NCBI RefSeq assembly: GCF_039631295.1
Contig: NZ_JBDIVE010000001.1
Coordinates: forward strand, 124,001 to 188,000
Reading direction: 5' to 3'
Source of the DNA: Viridibacterium sediminicola
GTDB lineage: Bacteria > Pseudomonadota > Gammaproteobacteria > Burkholderiales > Rhodocyclaceae
DNA: 64,000 nucleotides
The position numbers were made by a program, and so were the translations under genes. Below, piece by piece: positions 17,233 through 24,590 of this stretch (position 1 is its first letter; every line of letters begins with the position of its first letter). The notes below the pieces were generated by a model. That model was not told the DNA's origin. It saw only the letters and a list, made by a program, of their open reading frames with translations, and did no database searches.

Positions 17233-18125
17233 GCGAACACGTCCACGCCCTGCAGCAAGCGCTGCAACGCCTGATCAGCAAACCCTTCGGCACCCTGCTC
17301 TCGTCCCTGGTCATCGCTATCGCGCTGACCCTGCCGGCGCTGGGCTATGTGCTGGTCGATAATCTCGCCAGCCTCGCGCGCGGCCTCACCGGCCGGCCCG
17401 AGATCAGCGTCTTCCTCAAGCTGGAGGTCAGCGGAGCGGCCACCCAGGCGGTCGAACAACGCCTGCGCAGCATGCCGCAGATTGCCGGTCTGCGCTTCGT
17501 CGCCCGCGACGTGGCCCTCAAGCAGCTGGCCGCCAAGGGCGGCTTTGCCGATGTTGCCGGCGCGCTGCGCGACAACCCGCTGCCCGATGCCTTCATCCTC
17601 GACCCGCGCGATGACAGCCCGGCCAGCGTCAAGGCGCTGCAAAGCCAGCTCAGCAAAATGCCCGAAGTGGCCCTGGTGCAGCTCGACGCCGAATGGGTCG
17701 AACGCCTCGCCGCCATCGTTGCGCTGGCACGCACGGCCAGCGTGGTGCTGGCGATCCTGCTCGGCACTGCGCTGATCATCGTTACCTTCAACACCATCCG
17801 CCTGCAGATCCTCACCCAGCGGCATGAGATCTCGGTCAAGCTGCTGCTGGGCGCCACGCGCAACTATGTGCGCCGCCCCTTCCTCTACTTCGGCCTGCTG
17901 CAAGGCCTGCTCGGCGGTCTGCTGGCCTGGGGCCTGGTCGCTGCGCTGGTGGCGGTGCTGGCGCCGCAGATCGCAGCGCTGGCCCAGCGCTACAGCATCG
18001 TGCTCAGCCTCAGCGGCCCGCTGCCCTGGCAAGCCGCCGCCCTGCTGATCTTTGCCGCGCTGCTCGGCCTGCTCGGCGCAGCCTTGTCGGTGTCACGCCA
18101 TATCCACGACGGTCTGGTCGATTGA
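17229..18125 (+). CDS. ftsX: Cell-division membrane protein FtsX
   Basis: 298-residue permease-like partner of FtsE. It has an N-terminal membrane helix (TLLSSLVIAIALTLPALGYVL), a periplasmic domain (about 55-165) that contacts the amidase activator, and three C-terminal membrane helices of the FtsX/MacB fold (around 170-190, 220-250 and 265-285). Normal length and topology. The start overlaps the ftsE stop. A gap of about 80 bases holding the rpoH promoter region follows. Confidence 0.95.
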   Translation: MSEHVHALQQALQRLISKPFGTLLSSLVIAIALTLPALGYVLVDNLASLARGLTGRPEISVFLKLEVSGAATQAVEQRLRSMPQIAGLRFVARDVALKQLAAKGGFADVAGALRDNPLPDAFILDPRDDSPASVKALQSQLSKMPEVALVQLDAEWVERLAAIVALARTASVVLAILLGTALIIVTFNTIRLQILTQRHEISVKLLLGATRNYVRRPFLYFGLLQGLLGGLLAWGLVAALVAVLAPQIAALAQRYSIVLSLSGPLPWQAAALLIFAALLGLLGAALSVSRHIHDGLVD

Positions 18126-18147
18126 ATCCTGGAACTTTCGCGAGGTG

Positions 18148-18174
18148 TTAGCACTCCATGCTGGTGAGTGCTAA
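18148..18174 (+). promoter_or_regulatory. CIRCE operator (HrcA binding site) upstream of rpoH
   Basis: TTAGCACTC (18148-18156), nine bases, then GAGTGCTAA (18166-18174). This matches the CIRCE consensus TTAGCACTC-N9-GAGTGCTAA without a mismatch. CIRCE is bound by the heat-shock repressor HrcA. It ends 35 bases before the rpoH start codon, so HrcA probably represses rpoH here. Confidence 0.93.
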
Positions 18175-18177
18175 AAT
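18148..18177 (+). promoter_or_regulatory. Candidate sigma-70 promoter of rpoH, overlapping CIRCE
   Basis: A -35-like TTAGCA (18148-18153), an 18-base spacer and a -10 TAAAAT (18172-18177). Both elements lie within or at the edge of the CIRCE dyad, so HrcA binding would block RNA polymerase directly. The -35 is only a 4/6 match. Confidence 0.5.
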
Positions 18178-18208
18178 TTCTGCAAGCGTCAGTCTCAAGG
18201 AGGTTGCC

Positions 18209-19084
18209 ATGACTACTAGCGCATTGAGTTTTCCGATGCCCAGTGCCCTGGGCAGCATTGATCAGTACATTTCCGCCGCCAACCAGTTCCCGCTGCTCAG
18301 CGAAGCGCAGGAGCTCGATCTGGCACGCCGTCTCAAGCGCGACAACGATCTCGAAGCGGCCCGCGCTCTGGTGCTCTCGCATCTGCGCCTGGTCGTCTCG
18401 ATTGCGCGCAACTACCTCGGCTACGGTCTGGCCCATGCCGACCTGATCCAGGAAGGCAATGTCGGCCTGATGAAGGCGGTCAAGCGCTTCGATCCGGATC
18501 GCGGCGTGCGCCTGGTCTCCTTCGCGATGCACTGGATCAAGGCCGAGATCCACGAATACATCCTCAAGAACTGGCGCTTGGTCAAGATCGCCACGACCAA
18601 GGCACAGCGCAAGCTGTTCTTCAATCTGCGCAGCATGCGCAGCCAGAACGGCGAAGCCGCGCACAACCTGACCGGCGATGAAGCCGCCGAGATCGCCAAG
18701 AAGCTGGGCGTCAAGACTGAAGAAGTGTTCGAGATGGAAGCGCGCTTTGCCGGCGGCGATGTGGCCCTGGACGGCTCTTCCGACGAAGACGACGAATACC
18801 GCTCGGCACCCAGCGCCTGGCTCGCCGACAGCGCACCGGAGCCCTCGGAAGAGCTGGCGACGGCGCAGATCGAACGCCTCAACGAAGACGGCCTGCGCAA
18901 TGCGCTGGCCAGCCTCGACGAGCGTAGCCGCGCCATCGTCGCCCGCCGCTGGCTGGTCGATGAAGACGGCAGCGCCGCCACCCTGCACGAGCTGGCCGCC
19001 GAATACGGCGTCTCCGCTGAACGCATCCGTCAGATCGAAGCCAAGGCAATGCAGAAGATGCGTGGCTTGCTCACCGCCGCCTGA
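18209..19084 (+). CDS. rpoH: Heat-shock sigma factor sigma-32
   Basis: 291-residue group 3 sigma factor that directs RNA polymerase to chaperone and protease genes. Region 2 (LVVSIARNYLGYGLAHADLIQEGNVGLMKAVKRFDP) is canonical. The RpoH box QRKLFFNLR, involved in chaperone- and protease-mediated turnover, is present. Region 4.2 ends with the helix EYGVSAERIRQIEAKAMQKMR. The ATG at 18209 has AAGGAGG six bases upstream; an ATG at 18158 lies inside the CIRCE element and is not credible. It closes the fts cluster and is followed by a strong terminator. Control by HrcA is predicted from the CIRCE site. Confidence 0.97.
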   Translation: MTTSALSFPMPSALGSIDQYISAANQFPLLSEAQELDLARRLKRDNDLEAARALVLSHLRLVVSIARNYLGYGLAHADLIQEGNVGLMKAVKRFDPDRGVRLVSFAMHWIKAEIHEYILKNWRLVKIATTKAQRKLFFNLRSMRSQNGEAAHNLTGDEAAEIAKKLGVKTEEVFEMEARFAGGDVALDGSSDEDDEYRSAPSAWLADSAPEPSEELATAQIERLNEDGLRNALASLDERSRAIVARRWLVDEDGSAATLHELAAEYGVSAERIRQIEAKAMQKMRGLLTAA

Positions 19085-19104
19085 GCACGCAGCAAGCGCA
19101 TACC

Positions 19105-19131
19105 AAAAGGCCGACTTGAAGTCGGCCTTTT
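19105..19131. terminator. Terminator between rpoH and the Sco1 gene
   Basis: An 11-bp perfect stem (AAAAGGCCGAC at 19105-19115, GTCGGCCTTTT at 19121-19131) with loop TTGAA. It has a U-tract on the plus side and an A/T-rich mirror on the minus side, so it probably serves both convergent genes. Confidence 0.85.
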
Positions 19132-19155
19132 GCATTCTGCGGACAGAACACTTCC

Positions 19156-19755
19156 CTATTTGCCCGCCATCAGCAGGCGGATGTCACTCAGCAGCTTGTC
19201 CGGCGCCTCGCCGTAGCGCACGAACAGGCGGGTGCGGCCCTGCGGATCAAACAGGTAGATGCCGGCCGTATGATCGACCGTGTAACGCCCGCTGGCGATG
19301 TCGCCACGCTTCTCGTAAAACACGCCGAAAGTCTTGGCGACCGCCTTGACCTGCTCGGCATCGCCGCGCAAGGCAATGAAATCCGGATTGAACACCGCCA
19401 CATACTGGCTGAGCATCTCTGGCGTATCACGCTGCGGATCAACACTCACGAAAAGGGTCTGCAGGCGTGCCGCATCGGCGCCCAGCTGCCGCGTCACATC
19501 GGCCATCAAGGCGAGACTGGTCGGGCAGGCATCGGGGCATTGCGTGTAGCCGAAGAACACGGCAACGACCTTGCCTTTGAAATCGGCCATGCTGCGCGCT
19601 TTGCCATGGCTGTCCGGCAAGCGCAGCGCGGGACCGTAATCGGTGCCGGTGATATCGGTCGCGCTGAAGCGCGTCGGCGCCTCACACGCCGCCAGCCCAA
19701 GGCAGAGCAGTGCCGGCAGCAGCCAGCGGCGGAATCTGGACGGGAATTGGATCAT
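19156..19755 (-). CDS. Sco1/SenC-family copper chaperone lipoprotein
   Basis: 199-residue thioredoxin-fold protein that delivers copper to the CuA site of cytochrome c oxidase or acts as a thiol reductase. The lipobox LAAC makes Cys24 the lipidation site. The metal-binding CPDAC holds Cys73 and Cys77. The third ligand His162 is in DHTAGIYLFD. All copper ligands are therefore intact. The start at 19755 (MIQFPSRFRRWLLPALL) gives a proper signal peptide; the upstream in-frame ATG would add 11 residues without one. No oxidase genes are nearby. It lies 42 bases after zapD on the same strand. Confidence 0.93.
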   Translation of the reverse strand: MIQFPSRFRRWLLPALLCLGLAACEAPTRFSATDITGTDYGPALRLPDSHGKARSMADFKGKVVAVFFGYTQCPDACPTSLALMADVTRQLGADAARLQTLFVSVDPQRDTPEMLSQYVAVFNPDFIALRGDAEQVKAVAKTFGVFYEKRGDIASGRYTVDHTAGIYLFDPQGRTRLFVRYGEAPDKLLSDIRLLMAGK

Positions 19756-19797
19756 GCGCTCACACAGCGGCTCGGAGGCCGCAGCCAAAGACTGCGC

Positions 19798-20553
19798 TCA
19801 GAGATTGCAGAAAGTCAGTTCGAAAGAGACATCCTTGTCGAAGGCCGAGGGCCGCGCAGCGAACTCCAGACCGACAAAACGGATGTTGAAAGCATATTTG
19901 TTGGCGCTGATCTCGGGCACGCAAGCCTGTTCCTGCGACAGGCGCACACGCGCCATCTGCGCCGCACGCCCGCTCATCATGATCTGGTAGGAACCCAGGC
20001 GCGCCAGCTGCAGCTCGGGCCGCCCGCTCTCGCGCAGCAGGCGCAGCACGATGGTCAGGCCGTCGCGGATCGGGAACATCGGTGCCAGCCAGGCGCGGAT
20101 ATCCTTGCGCCGCAGCTCGGCTTCTTCATGCAGCCAGTGGTGGTAGGAGGGCAGATCGAACTCGCACAGTCCGCCGGGAATCGCGGCCCGCGAACGCACC
20201 GCCATCAGCCATTCGGAGTCGCGCACGTACTGGCCGATCTTGCCGGTCATGGCGAGCAAGGCGACGCTGGCCTGTTCGATCTCGCTGAGCACGTCGGCCA
20301 GCGCTTCCTTGGAAATCTGCGGATTGTCACGGTAGGCCTGCAGGGTCTGGCGCTGACGCTCCAGCTCCTGGACCAGGTCGACTTTCAGATCCGCGCGCCC
20401 GGCGACCTCCAGAATCTCGAACAAGGCCATCAAGGCTGCGTGATGCGCGTAGGCATTGTCTGCCGTGGCAAAGTGCAGCGCCTTGTCGAACAAGGCCTCC
20501 AGACGCAGCAGCGTGCGGATGCGCTCGTTCAGAGGATATTCATATGTAATCAC
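19798..20553 (-). CDS. zapD: FtsZ-ring-associated protein ZapD
   Basis: 251-residue ZapD (formerly YacF, DUF1342). It crosslinks FtsZ filaments at mid-cell. The typical start VITYEYPLNERIRTLLRLEALF comes from a GTG at 20553 that overlaps the coaE stop (GTGA). The helical N-terminal domain and the mixed C-terminal domain (FEIRL-type strands near AFNIRFVGLEFA) are present, and the length is normal. zapD after coaE is the conserved order in beta- and gammaproteobacteria. pilD, often upstream of coaE, is replaced here by a SPOR protein. Confidence 0.93.
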   Translation of the reverse strand: MITYEYPLNERIRTLLRLEALFDKALHFATADNAYAHHAALMALFEILEVAGRADLKVDLVQELERQRQTLQAYRDNPQISKEALADVLSEIEQASVALLAMTGKIGQYVRDSEWLMAVRSRAAIPGGLCEFDLPSYHHWLHEEAELRRKDIRAWLAPMFPIRDGLTIVLRLLRESGRPELQLARLGSYQIMMSGRAAQMARVRLSQEQACVPEISANKYAFNIRFVGLEFAARPSAFDKDVSFELTFCNL

Positions 20554-21224
20554 TGCACACCGGGCACGGGAGCGGGTTGGACTGAGGGGGAAGGCAAGCT
20601 GCCGGACCAAGTCGCGGCAGCAGACAGACAGCGGGCATGCAGGCTATCCACCTGTGCTCGCAAACTATCAAAATCCCCGCCATTGTCAATGATTTCGTGC
20701 GCAATCGCACGACGCGCTTCACGGCTGGCTTGCGCGCGGACAATTGCCTGAACTTCCTCACGGCTGATGCCGCTGCGCGACATGACGCGCTCGATCTGCA
20801 CCGCTTCCGGACAATCGATGAGCAGCACACGATCACAGCGCTGCAACCAGTAGGGATGCTCGACCAGCAAGGGCACCACCAGCACCGCATAGGGCGTGCT
20901 CGCAGCGTCCAGCAGGGCCTCGCAGCGGGCGCGGATCAGCGGGTGGAGAATGCCTTCAAGGGTGCTGCGCGCGTCGCTGTCGGCAAACACCAGACGACGC
21001 ATTGCCGCTCTGTCCAGCGCGCCCTCGGCGTTGATCATCGCGGCGCCGAAAGCCTCGCGCAGCGCAGCAATCGCTGCGCCCCCCGGCGCGGTCAGCTGAT
21101 GAGCAACCACGTCGGTATCGACCACGCACACCCCCAGCTCGGCGAAGCGATTGGCGGCAGCGCTTTTGCCGCTACCAATGCCGCCGGTCAAACCCAGCAC
21201 GGGCGGACGTGAGGGAGCGCTCAT
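20550..21224 (-). CDS. coaE: Dephospho-CoA kinase
   Basis: 224-residue P-loop kinase for the last step of CoA synthesis (3'-phosphorylation of dephospho-CoA). The P-loop GGIGSGKS is at 14-21, followed by VDTDVVAHQLT with the catalytic Asp. The lid region is RVMSRSGISREE, and the IDNGGDFDSL motif is near the end. The C-terminal 20 residues are Pro/Ser-rich. The start overlaps the upstream SPOR-gene stop (ATGA) and the stop overlaps the zapD GTG, so the three are coupled. Confidence 0.96.
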   Translation of the reverse strand: MSAPSRPPVLGLTGGIGSGKSAAANRFAELGVCVVDTDVVAHQLTAPGGAAIAALREAFGAAMINAEGALDRAAMRRLVFADSDARSTLEGILHPLIRARCEALLDAASTPYAVLVVPLLVEHPYWLQRCDRVLLIDCPEAVQIERVMSRSGISREEVQAIVRAQASREARRAIAHEIIDNGGDFDSLRAQVDSLHARCLSAAATWSGSLPSPSVQPAPVPGVQ

Positions 21225-22000
21225 CCCGCCGCCTTGCAGCTTTGCTGTTCGCTACCCTTGATGCTGTCCTGCGCCGCCTGCAGAAGTCGCTCCAATACGC
21301 CGCCCGGCCCCTGGATTTCGACACGTGCGCTGTTGGCGTTGTAGCGCGTGCTCACCGTCGCCCCTTTCACACCACGCTTCTGCAGGGTTTCCAGATGGCG
21401 GCGGGCCAGTGTGTCGCCACGGAACAGCCCCAGCGAAATGGCATAGCGATTGGGGCCAGCCTCCTGCACGATGAAGAAGTCTTCCAGGCCGAGTTTGTGC
21501 AACTCGGCAGCGCGCCGATCCGCGCCCGCCTTGCCGCCTTGCGGGGGAATATTCACCCAGTAGGCTGATGGCGCGGCTTCGCCCTCGCGCACGACAATCG
21601 ATTTATCCGCCGCGCGCGCCTGCTGCGTCAGACTCTGCGCCTGATCAGCACTGAGATTACTGATCGCCACGCAGGCCAGCGCCGTGCTGCTCAAAGCGGG
21701 CGTGCCGCTCGCACTGACCGCGCTGGCCGCGGCGGGAACTTCGGAAGCAGCGGCCTGCGGCGCGCTGGCCGGCGCTTCAGCGGCCGCCACACTGGCTGCT
21801 GCGGCAGGCGCCGACGCGGCATCGGTGCTGGTCGATGCAAGCACGCGCAATTTTTCGGGGAACAGCTGGTTGCGCATGCGCTCAGGCTCGCTGGTGCCCA
21901 TGAACAGCGGTTCAAATCCCAGCCAGGGCATGGCCGCAACGGCAAGGCAGGCGATATTGAGCACCAGCAGGAAGTAAAAGGAAACGCGCAGACCAGTCAT
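21221..22000 (-). CDS. Membrane-anchored SPOR-domain protein
   Basis: 259 residues from the ATG at 22000; an ATG 36 bases upstream is possible. One N-terminal membrane helix (VSFYFLLVLNIACLAVAAMPW) is followed by an Ala/Pro/Ser-rich linker (about 50-120). A C-terminal SPOR-like domain ends the protein (YAISLGLFRGDTLARRHLETLQKRGVKGATVSTRY). SPOR domains bind denuded glycan strands at division sites, so a septal or cell-wall role is likely. Its place upstream of coaE and zapD in an overlapping run links it to a division gene. The exact partner is unknown. Confidence 0.85.
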   Translation of the reverse strand: MTGLRVSFYFLLVLNIACLAVAAMPWLGFEPLFMGTSEPERMRNQLFPEKLRVLASTSTDAASAPAAAASVAAAEAPASAPQAAASEVPAAASAVSASGTPALSSTALACVAISNLSADQAQSLTQQARAADKSIVVREGEAAPSAYWVNIPPQGGKAGADRRAAELHKLGLEDFFIVQEAGPNRYAISLGLFRGDTLARRHLETLQKRGVKGATVSTRYNANSARVEIQGPGGVLERLLQAAQDSIKGSEQQSCKAAG

Positions 22001-22106
22001 GCACGCGATTATCCTTGCCTCGCGCCGCAGTTCCAAGCCCTCATGCCAAACGGTCGCAGCAAAGAATTCTGCGAGAATGCGGCATTACCTCCGGATACCG
22101 CTCACC

Positions 22107-22955
22107 ATGCGCCAGCTAGCTGCACCACTCTGTTTCCTGCTCTGCATCGGCCTCCAGCCTGCCAGAGCAGCCGACTCGACCGATGCGGCACCTGCGCGCA
22201 GCCAACCCAAGTGGGAACTGGGCGCGGGCCTGAGCGTGTTTTCGCTGCCGGATTATCGCGGCGCCGATCACCAAACCACGGCGACCCTGCCCTTCCCCTA
22301 CGCCATTTACCGTGGCGAGATCATCAAGGCTGACCGCAGCGGTGTGCGCGGCATGCTCTTCGACAGCGAGCGCCTCGATCTCGAACTGAGTCTGAGCGGC
22401 GGCGTGCCCGTCAAGAGCAAGGACAATGCGGTGCGTCAGGGCATGCCGGATCTGGACCCGACGCTGGAAATCGGCCCGCAGGCCATCGTGCGCCTGCTCG
22501 GCAAGGCCAGCGATGAAACACGTCTGGACTTGCGCTTGCCGCTGCGCCAGGTGATCACCTCGGGCGGCGAAGGCCAGGGGCTGACCTTCACACCGGCGCT
22601 CAATCTGTCGATCACGCCCCCGGCGGGCTGGCATATCGGCACCCAGATCGGGCTGTATGCCGGTACGCGGCAATATCATCGCTTCCTGTACGCCGTCGAT
22701 TCGCAATATGCAACGGCCAACCGCCCGGCCTACCAGGCACAGAGCGGCTACGGCGGCTGGCAGATGACTGGCAGCCTGTCACGCCGCTTCGACAAGCTGT
22801 GGCTGGGTGGTTTTGTGCGCCTGAGCTCGGTCAAGGGCGCGGTGTTCGACAACAGCCCGCTGGTCGCCCGCAAGACCAATGTCTCCGCCGGGATCGGCAT
22901 CGCCTGGGTCTTCGCGCAATCGGATGAGCGCGTCATCTCCAACGACGACGATTGA
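22107..22955 (+). CDS. MipA/OmpV-family outer-membrane protein
   Basis: 282 residues. A signal peptide (MRQLAAPLCFLLCIGLQPARA) precedes an outer-membrane beta-barrel of the MipA/OmpV family. Typical motifs are WELGAGLSVFSLPDYRGADHQ at the start and a terminal strand, GIGIAWVFAQSDERV, rather than a C-terminal Phe. MipA scaffolds the lytic transglycosylase MltA with PBP1B in E. coli; other members are porin-like. An alternative ATG at 22077 would add ten residues before the signal peptide. The stop is immediately followed by the convergent coaX stop, with no base between. Confidence 0.85.
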   Translation: MRQLAAPLCFLLCIGLQPARAADSTDAAPARSQPKWELGAGLSVFSLPDYRGADHQTTATLPFPYAIYRGEIIKADRSGVRGMLFDSERLDLELSLSGGVPVKSKDNAVRQGMPDLDPTLEIGPQAIVRLLGKASDETRLDLRLPLRQVITSGGEGQGLTFTPALNLSITPPAGWHIGTQIGLYAGTRQYHRFLYAVDSQYATANRPAYQAQSGYGGWQMTGSLSRRFDKLWLGGFVRLSSVKGAVFDNSPLVARKTNVSAGIGIAWVFAQSDERVISNDDD

Positions 22956-23672
22956 TCAGGACGCTACCGGCGCGCTGCGTGCAATCTGCAGCAGACCTTC
23001 GAGCACCAGACGCGGCGCCCACACCAGGGGCTCCGCCAGGTGCTCACGCAGCACGCCCGCCGCGCCGCCCGCCAAGAGCAGCGGCGCGCCGGCCGGCAAA
23101 CTGGCGCGCATGCGCTCGATTGCGCCCAGCTGGGCATGCAGGCAGCCGGCGTAGATGGCATCCGCCGTATTGCGCGGCCGCGCGACCAGACGGCCCTCGG
23201 CGAAGGGCAAAGCCGCCGTACCGCTGGCCAGCGCCGCGCGCATCATGTCCAGGCCCGGCAGGATGCAGCCCCCCTCAAACACGCCCTCAGCGCTGATCAC
23301 ATCCACCGTCGTCGCGGTGCCGGCGCTGACCACCAGACACGCCCCCTGCACCTGATGCCAGGCGCCCACGGCAGCCGCCCAGCGATCTGCGCCCAGCTGC
23401 GTCGGCTGCGCGTAATCATTGCGCAAGCCGGCCGCCGCCGCACTGGCGCGCACCCGCGTCATGCGCTGGGCATGTGGGCCGAGCAAGCTGGCGATGCGCG
23501 CATTGAGCGCCTCGTCCGCCACGCTGAGCCAATGCACGGAATGCGGCTCAAAACAGGCCGGCAAGGCCAGCTGCAAAGCGTCATGTGCCTCGGCCTGCTC
23601 GAACAGCCAGTGCTGGCCGTCATGGCCGGCGAACTTTACGCGGGTATTGCCCGCATCGATAAGAAGGTACAT
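22956..23672 (-). CDS. coaX: Type III pantothenate kinase
   Basis: 238-residue ASKHA-fold kinase that phosphorylates pantothenate, the first committed step to CoA. The type III enzyme is not feedback-inhibited by CoA. The N-terminal DAGNTRVKF phosphate loop carries the catalytic Asp6. The GADRWAAAVGAW and SAGTATTVDVI motifs are intact. Potassium-dependent activity is expected for the family. It follows birA by 48 bases; birA-coaX is a standard pair in betaproteobacteria. Confidence 0.95.
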   Translation of the reverse strand: MYLLIDAGNTRVKFAGHDGQHWLFEQAEAHDALQLALPACFEPHSVHWLSVADEALNARIASLLGPHAQRMTRVRASAAAAGLRNDYAQPTQLGADRWAAAVGAWHQVQGACLVVSAGTATTVDVISAEGVFEGGCILPGLDMMRAALASGTAALPFAEGRLVARPRNTADAIYAGCLHAQLGAIERMRASLPAGAPLLLAGGAAGVLREHLAEPLVWAPRLVLEGLLQIARSAPVAS

Positions 23673-23720
23673 AGGCGCCAGGCGCTGAAGTCGGCAAAGG
23701 GGAAGATGAATGCGGCGATC

Positions 23721-24518
23721 TTACGCCTGGACGCGGCGCAAGCTCACCTCGCCACCGAAAACGAAGACCTGCCCCTCGGGCATGTCGATCGCCAGGCGGC
23801 CCAGGGCATCCACGCCACCGCAGCGACCATGACGCACCAGACCATGCTGCTCCACCGTCACCTCTGCCCCCAGCATGGCGTGCCAGGGCATCCAGGCCTC
23901 GACGAAAGGCGCGAAGCCCTCGCGCGCAAAAGCTTCCAGCACATCGAGCAAAGCCCGCAGCACGGCGGCCAGCAACAGCTCGCGCGCAGGCGGCTCGCCG
24001 CATTCGGACAAGGCCGCAAAGGGCTGCGCGATCTCCTCAGCCAGATCCGGCGCCTGGCGCAGATTGAGGCCGATGCCGATCACCACCGCCCACTCGCCTT
24101 GCGCGCCCTGCGCGACTTCAACCAGCACGCCGCCGAGCTTGCGACCATCGAGCAGGATGTCGTTCGGCCATTTGAGCGACAGGCCGGACACCTGCAGGCT
24201 TTGCAAGGCGCGCACGATGGCGAGGCCGACGACCAGGCTGAGGCCTTCCAGCCGCTGTTGCGCCGCGAAGCGCCAGAGCAGGGAGAAACAGAGATTGCCG
24301 CCGGGAATCGACACCCAGCTGCGCCCGCGACGGCCACGCCCGGCGCTCTGCACGTCGGCCACCAGCACGGTGCCCGAGCCGGAACCGCGCTGGGCGCGCG
24401 CCAGCAATTGCGTATTGGTGGAATCGCACTGGGCGAGATGGTCGACGTCAAAACGCGAGGCTTGTTCGCCCAGTGCGTCACGTACGCGCCGCAGGTCAAA
24501 GGATGCAGTGGCTGCCAT
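23721..24518 (-). CDS. birA: Biotin-[acetyl-CoA-carboxylase] ligase lacking the HTH domain
   Basis: 265-residue biotin protein ligase. It makes biotinyl-AMP and attaches biotin to the carboxylase carrier protein. The STNT motif near residue 33, the biotinyl-AMP loop GRGRRGR, KWPNDILLDGRKLGGVLVE and the C-terminal SH3-like domain are present. The 60-residue N-terminal helix-turn-helix that makes E. coli BirA a repressor is missing, so this protein should not repress biotin genes. It lies 72 bases after ntrC and precedes coaX. Confidence 0.93.
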   Translation of the reverse strand: MAATASFDLRRVRDALGEQASRFDVDHLAQCDSTNTQLLARAQRGSGSGTVLVADVQSAGRGRRGRSWVSIPGGNLCFSLLWRFAAQQRLEGLSLVVGLAIVRALQSLQVSGLSLKWPNDILLDGRKLGGVLVEVAQGAQGEWAVVIGIGLNLRQAPDLAEEIAQPFAALSECGEPPARELLLAAVLRALLDVLEAFAREGFAPFVEAWMPWHAMLGAEVTVEQHGLVRHGRCGGVDALGRLAIDMPEGQVFVFGGEVSLRRVQA

Positions 24519-24590
24519 GAACCGTGAATGTCATGCAAAAGCAAAGGCGCGATGATACGTCCTGCGCGCCTTGCCGCGCAGCCTGGCGGA

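Noticed and set aside
20550..20610. N-terminal extension of zapD upstream of its GTG
   Set aside because: It would lie inside coaE and carries no ZapD homology; the GTGA overlap gives the family's normal start.
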